Of a stretch of DNA of 18,181 nucleotides, positions 1 through 6,290 are shown piece after piece. Each line of letters begins with the position of its first letter. Positions within the stretch are counted from its first letter, which is position 1. Location of the stretch: NCBI GenBank assembly GCA_022615215.1, contig JAKEHD010000320.1, positions 1 to 18,181 on the forward strand, written 5' to 3'. The DNA comes from Blastocatellia bacterium (GTDB lineage Bacteria; Acidobacteriota; Blastocatellia; UBA7656). The translations under genes and the position numbers were made by a program. A model generated the notes under the pieces. It had not been told where the DNA came from. It saw nothing but the letters and a program-made list of their open reading frames with translations, and made no database searches.

Positions 1-10
1 GATTTGATAA

Positions 11-26
11 TGAAGCGCAGGCTTCA
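11..26. other. Short perfect hairpin upstream of ruvX
   Basis: Arms TGAAGC (11-16) and GCTTCA (21-26) enclose a 4-base loop. There is no T-run after it, so it is a weak terminator candidate. It could equally be a leader hairpin or the tail of an upstream gene's terminator. The core TGAAGC/GCTTCA also occurs inside the longer stem at 8596-8622. Confidence 0.35.
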
Positions 27-56
27 CACTATCAATTAAAAGGGGAGGGGATCAAA

Positions 57-125
57 ATGCAAGCAGAATCGGGCTGTTTTCAACTAGCACAAGTCGTGAA
101 ATTCAAATGCGAGTGCTCGCCGTAG
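57..125 (+). CDS. Possible 22-codon leader ORF overlapping the ruvX start
   Basis: ATG at 57 lies six bases after a very strong purine-rich Shine-Dalgarno (GGGGAGGGG, 42-50). The frame encodes 22 residues, beginning MQAESGCFQL, and stops at TAG 123-125. It overlaps the ruvX start (107) by 19 bases in another frame. ruvX itself has no good ribosome binding site, so ribosomes finishing this ORF could restart on ruvX (translational coupling). No family is recognised. The peptide need not have a function; the ORF may only load ribosomes. It could also be chance, with the Shine-Dalgarno acting at a distance. Confidence 0.3.
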   Translation: MQAESGCFQLAQVVKFKCECSP

Positions 126-526
126 ATCTAGGCGCAAAGAGAATAGGAACGGCCGTGTCGGACGCGCTCGGCATAAGCGTCCGCCCTGTCGAAACGATTC
201 GCAGGTCGAATGGCGCGCGCGATTTTGCGAGGCTGAAATCTCTGGTCGAAGACCTCGAAGTCGAAGCGGTGGTCGTCGGGCTGCCTCTCAGAATGGATGG
301 CACCGCAGGGGATGCGGCCCGCTCGGCTACGGAGTTCGCCGAGCGATTGCAGGCTGAACTTTCGGTCCCGGTCTCTATGCAGGATGAACGGCTCACAAGC
401 TACGAGGCCGAACAGATCATGATTGAACGCGGCTGGAGCCGCGATGAGAGGCGCGCGCGATCTGATGAATTCGCCGCGATGATAATTTTACAGGATTATT
501 TATCGGCGACCAGGACGAACGCATGA
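107..526 (+). CDS. ruvX: RuvX/YqgF-family putative pre-16S rRNA nuclease
   Basis: A 139-residue protein, the usual length for the family. It has the RNase H-like fold signature: an N-terminal strand with Asp7 in MRVLAVDLGAKRIG, a central VVGLPLRMDG loop (57-65), DERLTSYEAEQ with Glu94, and a C-terminal SDEFAAMIILQDYL with Asp120. Asp7, Glu94 and Asp120 are at the positions of the family's acidic metal-binding residues. The family is known as Holliday-junction resolvase-like and, in E. coli YqgF, as a nuclease acting on the 5' end of pre-16S rRNA. The start at 107 fits the conserved N-terminus, but the bases just upstream are a poor ribosome binding site. It overlaps mltG by ATGA, so the two genes are surely co-translated; this pairing is common in other phyla. 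Confidence 0.95.
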   Translation: MRVLAVDLGAKRIGTAVSDALGISVRPVETIRRSNGARDFARLKSLVEDLEVEAVVVGLPLRMDGTAGDAARSATEFAERLQAELSVPVSMQDERLTSYEAEQIMIERGWSRDERRARSDEFAAMIILQDYLSATRTNA

Positions 527-1632
527 ACACAAAGGGTCTGTCGGACGACGCTTCCGAAAAGCAAATCGCCCCTTCGCCCTCTCGCAAGCGCCCCGTGCGG
601 CGCTACGCGATACTCTTTTTGCTCGTGCTTACGATTGCGGGCGGGGCCGCCGCCTTCCTCTGGGCGAAAGCGACCATAGGCCGCGCGGTCGAGCATCCTT
701 CGGCCGATAAAATCATCACCATCGAGCCGGGCACGAGCACGCAATCGATAATAGACAGCCTGCGCGATGCAGGCATAGTGCGCCATCCGAACGTGCTGAA
801 AATTTATCTGAGGATCACAGGTCGCGGCGCGCATCTCAAGGCCGGCGATTACAAGTTCGAATCTCCCATCTCGCCGCTTCAGGCCATAGACAAGATAATA
901 AGAGGCGATGTCTATTTCGAGCGCGTAACCATACCCGAAGGTTTCGACCGCTTCGACATAGCCGAGACCCTCGCGGCCAGGACCGGCAAAGCATCCCAAA
1001 AAGAGTTCCTGCGCTTGATGGAAGACCAGACGCCTATCCTCAGGTTAGCGCCCGAAACCCGAAACCTCGAAGGCTATCTCTTTCCCGACACCTATATCTA
1101 TACCTCGAAGACGACAGCCGAGGATTTGATACAGGCCATGGCGGATCGTTTCAAAGAGGTCTTCACTCCCGAATGGACGGCCCGCGCCGCGCGGCTCGGC
1201 CTGTCCGTACATCAGGTGATAACGCTCGCTTCGATAATAGAAGAAGAGGCGCGTGTGCCCGACGAGCGAGCGCGCATCTCATCGGTCTTCATGAACAGGT
1301 TGAGGAAGGGTATGCTGCTCGCAAGCGATCCGACTTTTATATACGCAGCCAAACTAGCGGGCGATTACGACGGGAACCCGAATCAGCCGCGCCACCGCCG
1401 CCGCGACTCGCGCTACAACACTTATGTATATCCGGGGTTGCCTCCCGGCCCCATCGCCTCTCCGGGCCGGGCTTCGATCGAGGCTGCGCTCTACCCGGAA
1501 GATTCGGATTATCTCTATTTCGTCGTGAGCGGCACGACGGGCCGTCACAAATTTTCGCGCACCGCCGCCGAACACGACCTGGCCGTAGCAGAGTACCGAG
1601 ATCAACAGCGCAGACAACGCCAGCAACAGTGA
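523..1632 (+). CDS. mltG: Endolytic murein transglycosylase MltG (YceG-like)
   Basis: A 369-residue inner-membrane protein. It has a basic cytoplasmic N-terminus, one membrane segment at about residues 28-46, a LysM-like region at about 60-130, and the YceG catalytic domain. The conserved block LASIIEEEA (235-243) carries the catalytic glutamate, most likely Glu240. It is followed by ERARISSVFMNRL, LASDPTFIYA, NTYVYPGLPPGPI and the C-terminal YLYFVVSGTTGRHKFSRT block, all family hallmarks. MltG cleaves nascent glycan strands inside the chain and so helps set glycan length. The start ATG overlaps the ruvX stop by 4 bp. An Arg-rich insert (HRRRDSR, 291-297) precedes the NTY motif. Confidence 0.96.
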   Translation: MNTKGLSDDASEKQIAPSPSRKRPVRRYAILFLLVLTIAGGAAAFLWAKATIGRAVEHPSADKIITIEPGTSTQSIIDSLRDAGIVRHPNVLKIYLRITGRGAHLKAGDYKFESPISPLQAIDKIIRGDVYFERVTIPEGFDRFDIAETLAARTGKASQKEFLRLMEDQTPILRLAPETRNLEGYLFPDTYIYTSKTTAEDLIQAMADRFKEVFTPEWTARAARLGLSVHQVITLASIIEEEARVPDERARISSVFMNRLRKGMLLASDPTFIYAAKLAGDYDGNPNQPRHRRRDSRYNTYVYPGLPPGPIASPGRASIEAALYPEDSDYLYFVVSGTTGRHKFSRTAAEHDLAVAEYRDQQRRQRQQQ

Positions 1633-1644
1633 TAGGGCAGTTGT

Positions 1645-1670
1645 AAGGCAAAAGTAAAAAGGCAAAAGTA
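1645..1670 (+). repeat. Two direct copies of a 12-mer
   Basis: AAGGCAAAAGTA occurs at 1645-1656 and again at 1659-1670, two bases apart. The second copy lies in the left arm of the mltG/htrA terminator. This doubling suggests slippage, or a dispersed A-rich repeat element rather than a simple terminator. Confidence 0.7.
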
Positions 1671-1698
1671 CAGATTCTTCACTTTTACCTTTTTACTT
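1652..1698. terminator. Bidirectional terminator between mltG and htrA
   Basis: Arms AAGTAAAAAGGCAAAAGT (1652-1669) and ACTTTTACCTTTTTACTT (1681-1698) pair over 17 of 18 positions, with one C/A mismatch and an 11-base loop. The stem is A/T-rich, so each strand carries its own run of T. It sits in the 102-base gap between two convergent genes and would serve both. Confidence 0.7.
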
Positions 1699-1734
1699 GA
1701 TAAGCGGTCAGCCTCTGGCCGTATCCCTCGATCA

Positions 1735-2868
1735 TCAACGGACGTTTTTAGGCCGCTCGCTCAACCGGACGGGCAGGGTTACGCGGTCTCCCTGGCGCAT
1801 CACTTCCACCTGCACGGTCTGGCCGGGTTGCTTGTCTTTGAGGGCGTGTTGAAGGTCGTCGCGGTTTTTGACGGGCTGTCTGTCGACCGCGAGCAGTATG
1901 TCGCCCACCCTTTCGAGCGAAGCGTTGCCGAAGTAATCCTCGCGCACGACAGAAGCCCGAAGCCCGGCCGTCGCCGCGCCGCTCCCTCTGTAGACATCGC
2001 CGATTATGAGGCCCTCGCTCACGGGCAATCGAAAGTGTCTGGCTATGCGGCGGCTGACCTGGAAGGTCGAAATGCCGAGCCAGGGATGTGATACATATCC
2101 TTTGGCGATGAGGTCGGGGATAATCTTACTGGCAGTGTCTACGGGCACGGCGAAGCCTATGCCGACCGACCCGCCCGACGGGCTGTATATCGCCGTATTG
2201 ATGCCTATCATCTCGCCCCTGGCATTAAGGAGCGGCCCGCCTGAATTGCCTGGGTTGATCGATGCGTCGGTTTGAATAGCGCCTTCTATGGTGCGTCCTC
2301 TCTGGTCGCGCAGGGGCCGTTCGAGGCCGCTTATGATGCCAGTCGTAAGCGTGCGTTGAAGCCCGAAGGGGTTCCCTATAGCGAGGACTTTCTGCCCGAC
2401 ATGAAGCCCCTTCGAGGTGCCGAGCGGGATTATCTTCAGGCGGTCGCGCGGCGCGCTGACTTTGATAACAGCCAGATCGTTATCAGGGTCCGTGCCCACC
2501 AGGGTCGCCGGATATTTGTCCTCTCCGATCTGAACTTCGAGTTGCCTTGCGCCCGCGACCACATGATGGTTGGTCAGTATATGACCATCGGCATCGATTA
2601 TCGAACCTGAGCCTGTGCCTTCCTGCGGATATATCCCGAACCAGGTTTCGGCATAGCTCGTGCTGGTTATGTTGACGACGCCTTCGCCGAAGTTGCGATA
2701 TATCTCTATATTGTTCTGCTCATCGGTTGCAACCGAAGGGTCGGCGATGACTGAGGGTTCGATGCCTGTCCGCTCCATCGCGCGTTGAGCGCAGGCTACT
2801 ATAACGGCTGCCATCAATGCCGAACCGAGCGCCAGCGCCAACAGATGTTTTCCTGAGACCCTATACAT
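1735..2868 (-). CDS. HtrA/DegP-like serine protease with PDZ domain, probable lipoprotein
   Basis: A periplasmic quality-control protease of family S1C. The start at 2868 (377 residues) is chosen because AAAGGAGG lies nine bases upstream and the signal sequence begins there. The open frame runs on to 2961, but a TATAAT box at 2964-2969 makes that start unlikely. Residues 8-25 are hydrophobic and end in I-V-A-C26, which fits a lipobox, so the protein may be anchored by a lipidated Cys26. The protease domain spans about 55-255, with the triad His102 (TNHHVV), Asp131 (DNDLAV) and Ser209 (GNSGGP). One PDZ domain covers about 262-368, with the carboxylate-binding loop at HPWLGIS. It is convergent with mltG and divergent from the sigma gene. 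The single PDZ recalls DegS or cyanobacterial HtrA more than two-PDZ DegP. Confidence 0.95.
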   Translation of the reverse strand: MYRVSGKHLLALALGSALMAAVIVACAQRAMERTGIEPSVIADPSVATDEQNNIEIYRNFGEGVVNITSTSYAETWFGIYPQEGTGSGSIIDADGHILTNHHVVAGARQLEVQIGEDKYPATLVGTDPDNDLAVIKVSAPRDRLKIIPLGTSKGLHVGQKVLAIGNPFGLQRTLTTGIISGLERPLRDQRGRTIEGAIQTDASINPGNSGGPLLNARGEMIGINTAIYSPSGGSVGIGFAVPVDTASKIIPDLIAKGYVSHPWLGISTFQVSRRIARHFRLPVSEGLIIGDVYRGSGAATAGLRASVVREDYFGNASLERVGDILLAVDRQPVKNRDDLQHALKDKQPGQTVQVEVMRQGDRVTLPVRLSERPKNVR

Positions 2869-2963
2869 AAGATACTTCCTCCTTTTGAATGCCTTCATGA
2901 TATTTTCATCGAACGGGATTTGCCCGAATAAAACGATTCCGGTCCCTGCCCATTCAACCATTA

Positions 2964-2969
2964 ATTATA
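2964..2969 (-). promoter_or_regulatory. Probable -10 box of the htrA-like gene
   Basis: The minus strand reads TATAAT, an exact consensus -10, about 95 bases upstream of the chosen start at 2868. No good -35 is visible 16-18 bases further upstream, so the promoter may need an activator. It supports the inner start codon. Confidence 0.45.
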
Positions 2970-3147
2970 ACGTCTCCACCATTTTCTCGTTGCATCATTT
3001 TGGCCGTTATGAATGCTGCTTGAGTAGAGCAAGGACTGATCGGTCAAGGATATCGTATCGCATCCGAAAAAAATAGCTGCCGCGCGCCAACCAAAATGCG
3101 TAAGATGGGTCTATATGATCGAGTCGTGCGAAGGACGATTGCCCGTG

Positions 3148-3759
3148 ATGAGTGAAAGCGAATTGATCGGACGCGCCCAACGGGGCGATAGCGAGGCGTT
3201 CTGCCAGTTGGCAAGCCGCTACCAGCGCCGCATATACCTGCTCGCTCTTCACTATTGCCGCGACCCGCACGATGCCGAAGACCTGTCGCAGGAGGCGTGG
3301 TTGAAAGCTTATTGCAATATCGCGGGCTTCAGAGGCGAGGCGAGTTTTTACACCTGGCTGCGCCAGATTACGATAAACACTTTTCTGAGTCACAGAAGGG
3401 CCGTCTCCATGTTCGGCAGAAAAGCTACACGGAGTGAAACGGACGGGCGGGAAACGATCGAAGATTTGGACGCGCTCGCCGTCGGGCAAAACAGAGATGC
3501 CGAAAAAGAGATGAGCGATAAAATCCTGGCCCGCAAGGTCATGGAATCTCTCGGAGAGTTGACCGCTCAACAGAGGTTGATCTTTTTGCTCAAGCACCGC
3601 GAAGGGATGACTTACGAAGAGATAGCCCGGTCGCTCGATTGTTCGACGGGAACGGTCAAGAAAGCCCTCTTTCGCGCGGTGTCGAAGCTGCGCAAGCAAC
3701 TGGGCGTAGAGGCGGGCGCGGCCGATTGCGCGCCGCTCGCCGCAGGCGAAAGCTGTTAG
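3148..3759 (+). CDS. ECF-type RNA polymerase sigma factor
   Basis: A sigma-70-family factor of about 203 residues with only regions 2 and 4, as in extracytoplasmic-function factors. Numbered from an alternative upstream ATG at 3115, region 2 contains DAEDLSQEAWLKAY (53-66) and the -10-recognition stretch FYTWLRQITINTFLSHRR. Region 4 contains LTAQQRLIFLLKHREGMTYEEIA, then a helix-turn-helix SLDCSTGTVKKALFRAV. The start at 3148 gives the usual family N-terminus (MSESELIGRAQRGD), with AAGGAC 12 bases upstream. The ATG at 3115 would add 11 residues and cannot be excluded. The anti-sigma gene follows after 15 bases, so its activity is probably held by that partner. It binds core polymerase and redirects it to a target set that probably includes its own operon. 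Confidence 0.92.
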   Translation: MSESELIGRAQRGDSEAFCQLASRYQRRIYLLALHYCRDPHDAEDLSQEAWLKAYCNIAGFRGEASFYTWLRQITINTFLSHRRAVSMFGRKATRSETDGRETIEDLDALAVGQNRDAEKEMSDKILARKVMESLGELTAQQRLIFLLKHREGMTYEEIARSLDCSTGTVKKALFRAVSKLRKQLGVEAGAADCAPLAAGESC

Positions 3760-3774
3760 TTCGGAGTAGAGACC

Positions 3775-4770
3775 ATGCACGATTGTCGCAAGATGAAAGA
3801 CAGAATCACGGATCTCGTTTTTGACGAGATCGCTTCCGTTGAGTGCGCGCGCCTGATGGCCGAAGTCGATGGATGCCGGGATTGCCGCGCGCTTTACCAT
3901 TCGATGGCCGAAACGCTTACGGTCTTCGACCGGGCGGTCGAGGCCGGCCTGCCCGAAGAAGATTACTGGGCGGGCTATAACGAGAGGTTGCGCGCCCGTC
4001 TCACAGAAGACGCGCGGCCGACTTTCCGGCAGCGAATGCTCGACCGCTTGATGAGTTTCAACCCGCTTCCGAGCCTTCCGCTTGCTGTCCGAGCCGCGCT
4101 CGCATTGATCATTCTGATAGTAGCTTTGTGGTTCGCGCTGCCGCGAAGTAACGAACATCAAGCCCCTTCTCCGCCAGAGATCGTTAAGAAGGACGAAAAA
4201 GATTTACGGAAAAACCCCGAACAGAAGCCCGCTCCTGAAGACGAGATGATCGGGCAGGGAGATAAAAACAAAACTCCCGGCGTTGATCGAAAAATCGCTC
4301 AAAAGCCGAAGCGCAAGAGCGGTCACGTTGCAAGCATAGCGAAGCGCGAGGAAGCAGTTACACCTGTGCCCGATCAGGTTCCGGTGCGGCAGCGGCGGAA
4401 TTATTCAAGTTCTCTCATTCAGCGTGAGACCGCCAGACACATCGAGATGACGGAGATGCTTTTGCGCGCGTTCAGAAACGTCTCTGCGCCGGAAGATGCT
4501 TCCGCTTTAGACGTCTCTTACGAAAAACAGATGTCGAAGGAATTGCTCAGTCGGAATATGCTGCTAAGGCGCAGCACCGCGCGCAAGCGCGATCTGAAGG
4601 TCGGAGAACTGCTCCTGAGCGTCGAGCCTGTCTTGCTCGACATTGCCAATTTGCCTGACAACCCGTCTCAAGAAGATGTGCGTGCGATCAAAGGCCTTAT
4701 GCAGAGACAGGCGATCATAGCCGAGTTGCAATTCCATTCGGCCAGGGCTTCGAGCCGGAGCAATCGATAA
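3775..4770 (+). CDS. Membrane anti-sigma-like protein with incomplete zinc motif
   Basis: A 331-residue protein placed where an anti-sigma factor is expected, 15 bases after the sigma gene, with GGAG upstream. The N-terminal ~75 residues resemble a ZAS (zf-HC2-like) domain with Cys34 and Cys37 (GCRDC). The His normally four residues before the first Cys is Glu30 here; Cys4 and Cys24 are other possible ligands. One membrane segment spans about 103-122, followed by a charged Lys/Glu/Pro-rich linker (about 125-225) and a mainly helical outer domain (about 230-331). Topology would put the N-terminus on the sigma factor and the long C-terminal part in the periplasm. The role is inferred from position and the remnant motif. 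Confidence 0.78.
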   Translation: MHDCRKMKDRITDLVFDEIASVECARLMAEVDGCRDCRALYHSMAETLTVFDRAVEAGLPEEDYWAGYNERLRARLTEDARPTFRQRMLDRLMSFNPLPSLPLAVRAALALIILIVALWFALPRSNEHQAPSPPEIVKKDEKDLRKNPEQKPAPEDEMIGQGDKNKTPGVDRKIAQKPKRKSGHVASIAKREEAVTPVPDQVPVRQRRNYSSSLIQRETARHIEMTEMLLRAFRNVSAPEDASALDVSYEKQMSKELLSRNMLLRRSTARKRDLKVGELLLSVEPVLLDIANLPDNPSQEDVRAIKGLMQRQAIIAELQFHSARASSRSNR

Positions 4771-4783
4771 AAGGAGATTACTT

Positions 4784-6145
4784 ATGCAGCGCAGCGATAA
4801 TTTTCAAAGACAATCCACAGGCAAGCACTTTCGCGTGAGCGCGCTCGTCGTATTCGTTATGGCTTTTGCAGTGCTGGCCCTGTTGCAGAGCGGGGACGGA
4901 CTGGCTTCGGGCTACAGGGACGACCTCTCTAAACTCGACCTCATAATCCAGTCCGCAGACGCTTCGGATGCAGCGGCGAAAGTTTTCAGCAAGGCGAGAG
5001 ACCAGTTCAAAGATAGAGAATGGACCGGGGCCGAACGCAGTTTCAGCGACTTCATCGCGAGCTATCCGAATGACAAAAACATTGACGCCGCGCTCTTCTA
5101 TCTGGCGTGGGCGTTGAAGGAGCAGAGTAAATACCAGGACGCAGACAATATGCTTGTGCGATTGATCGAAACCTTTCCGCAATCGAACTGGGTCGATGAT
5201 GCGAAAGCTATGAGAATCGAGATCGCCCCGAAACTTAAAAACACCGGGCCTATCGAACAGGGCATAGCCGATGACAACGAAGAGATTCGACTGGCCGCTT
5301 TGCAGAGCCTCTTTGACGCAAACCCTGAGCGAGGCGCGGCAATAGCCGCAGACATTCTGAAACAAGGGTCTACATCGAGCCGCTTGATGAAAGAGAGCGC
5401 GATCACCCTGCTCAGAGAGTCCGACTCCAAACAGGCGGCCCTCATCCTTATAAATGTTGCGCGCAACGAAACTGACGAGAAGCTTCGCGTCAGCGCCATA
5501 CAGGCAATGGGAGAACTGGAAGATGACAGCACTCTCGATGTGCTTAAAGAGATGGTCACAGGCTCTGCGAGCCGGGATATAACCGAAGCCGCCCTTCACG
5601 CCATCTCCGAGCATGACAGCCCGCGCGCGCGCGCCATTCTCGTGGAGATAGCTCGCTCGAACGCGAGCCTCGAACTGCGCGCAAGAGCCATATCTGTTCT
5701 GAGCGAATATGAAGACGATTCCGTAGTCGATGAGCTATCGAATATATTCGAGGCGGAAAAGAACGAGACGATACGGATGAGTATTATCTCGACACTCTCG
5801 GATATCGAGACCCCCCGCGCTTATGACAAACTCCTTCAGATAGCCCGCACGTCGGACAATCCTGAATTGCGCAAAAGGGCCATCCATGCATTAGGCGATC
5901 AGGATGGTGAAAGGGCTGTAGATGGTCTGATTCAGTTGTACGATGCGGAGAAAGATGAAGAGATCAAAGATCAAATACTCTCTGCGCTCGGCGATTCGGA
6001 TGAGAAAAAGGCGCTCAGGAAACTGATGGATATAGTCAGGCGGGATTCTTCTGTACAACTGAGAAAGAGGGCGCTGTCGGCAATCGGCGATAGCGATGAT
6101 CCGGAAGCGATCAAGTTTCTCGAAGAGATTCTCAAGAAGAACTGA
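4784..6145 (+). CDS. Exported TPR-like plus HEAT-repeat protein (first of two)
   Basis: 453 residues; AAGGAGA lies eight bases before the ATG, and the gene starts 13 bases after the anti-sigma gene. The N-terminus has a basic stretch and a hydrophobic segment (about 18-36) ending near GLASG, read as a signal peptide or membrane anchor. Residues about 64-145 look like CpoB/BamD-type tetratricopeptide helices (KARDQFKDREWTGAERSF, LFYLAWALKEQSKYQDA). From about 163 to the end run some nine HEAT/PBS-lyase-type repeats of about 31 residues, each with an LR.RAI..LG-like core followed by an acidic turn. HEAT solenoids bind proteins, so it is likely a periplasmic scaffold or sensor. No catalytic motif is seen. 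Its last ~70 residues closely match the end of the next gene. Confidence 0.85.
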   Translation: MQRSDNFQRQSTGKHFRVSALVVFVMAFAVLALLQSGDGLASGYRDDLSKLDLIIQSADASDAAAKVFSKARDQFKDREWTGAERSFSDFIASYPNDKNIDAALFYLAWALKEQSKYQDADNMLVRLIETFPQSNWVDDAKAMRIEIAPKLKNTGPIEQGIADDNEEIRLAALQSLFDANPERGAAIAADILKQGSTSSRLMKESAITLLRESDSKQAALILINVARNETDEKLRVSAIQAMGELEDDSTLDVLKEMVTGSASRDITEAALHAISEHDSPRARAILVEIARSNASLELRARAISVLSEYEDDSVVDELSNIFEAEKNETIRMSIISTLSDIETPRAYDKLLQIARTSDNPELRKRAIHALGDQDGERAVDGLIQLYDAEKDEEIKDQILSALGDSDEKKALRKLMDIVRRDSSVQLRKRALSAIGDSDDPEAIKFLEEILKKN

Positions 6146-6165
6146 TCCCTTAACAGAACAATCAT

Positions 6166-6181
6166 CCCGGCCATAGCCGGG
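6166..6181. other. GC-rich hairpin between the two HEAT genes
   Basis: CCCGGC (6166-6171) and GCCGGG (6176-6181) form a perfect 6-bp stem with loop CATA, 20 bases after the first HEAT gene's stop. No T-run follows, so it may protect the upstream message 3' end or act as a partial terminator that lowers expression of the second HEAT gene. Confidence 0.4.
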
Positions 6182-6233
6182 CCGGTTCACAGGCCATTAT
6201 TGAATGGCGAGCAAATACAGGTGTGCGCATAAG

Positions 6234-6279
6234 GATTTCTTTCTTATAAAGATTTCTTTCTCGTTGCGCAAGAAAGGAA
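6234..6279 (+). promoter_or_regulatory. Repeated pyrimidine tract able to cover a ribosome binding site
   Basis: GATTTCTTTCT occurs twice, at 6234-6244 and 6251-6261. The second copy (6253-6261) can pair with 6271-6279 (AGAAAGGAA) around a 9-base loop, with one G-U pair. That masks AAGGAA, the Shine-Dalgarno of the gene starting at 6291. The first copy can pair with the same bases, giving two alternative stems. A translation-control role is inference. Confidence 0.35.
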
Positions 6280-6290
6280 GGTATCGGAGG

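Noticed and set aside
1828..2610. Several plus-strand frames inside the HtrA-like gene
   Set aside because: They are antisense to a gene with a complete catalytic triad and PDZ domain.
2869..2961. Extending the HtrA-like protein to the ATG at 2961
   Set aside because: The TATAAT box sits at 2964-2969 and AAAGGAGG points to the ATG at 2868, where the signal sequence begins.
3007..4161. 384-codon open frame on the minus strand opposite the sigma and anti-sigma genes
   Set aside because: It is fully antisense to two genes with clear family motifs, has no family signature, and its Arg/Ser/His-rich makeup is typical of a shadow frame in GC-rich DNA.
4778..5614. 278-codon minus-strand frame opposite the first HEAT gene
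   Set aside because: It is antisense to a repeat protein with a strong ribosome binding site. Repeats in the real gene keep the opposite frame open; no motif supports it.
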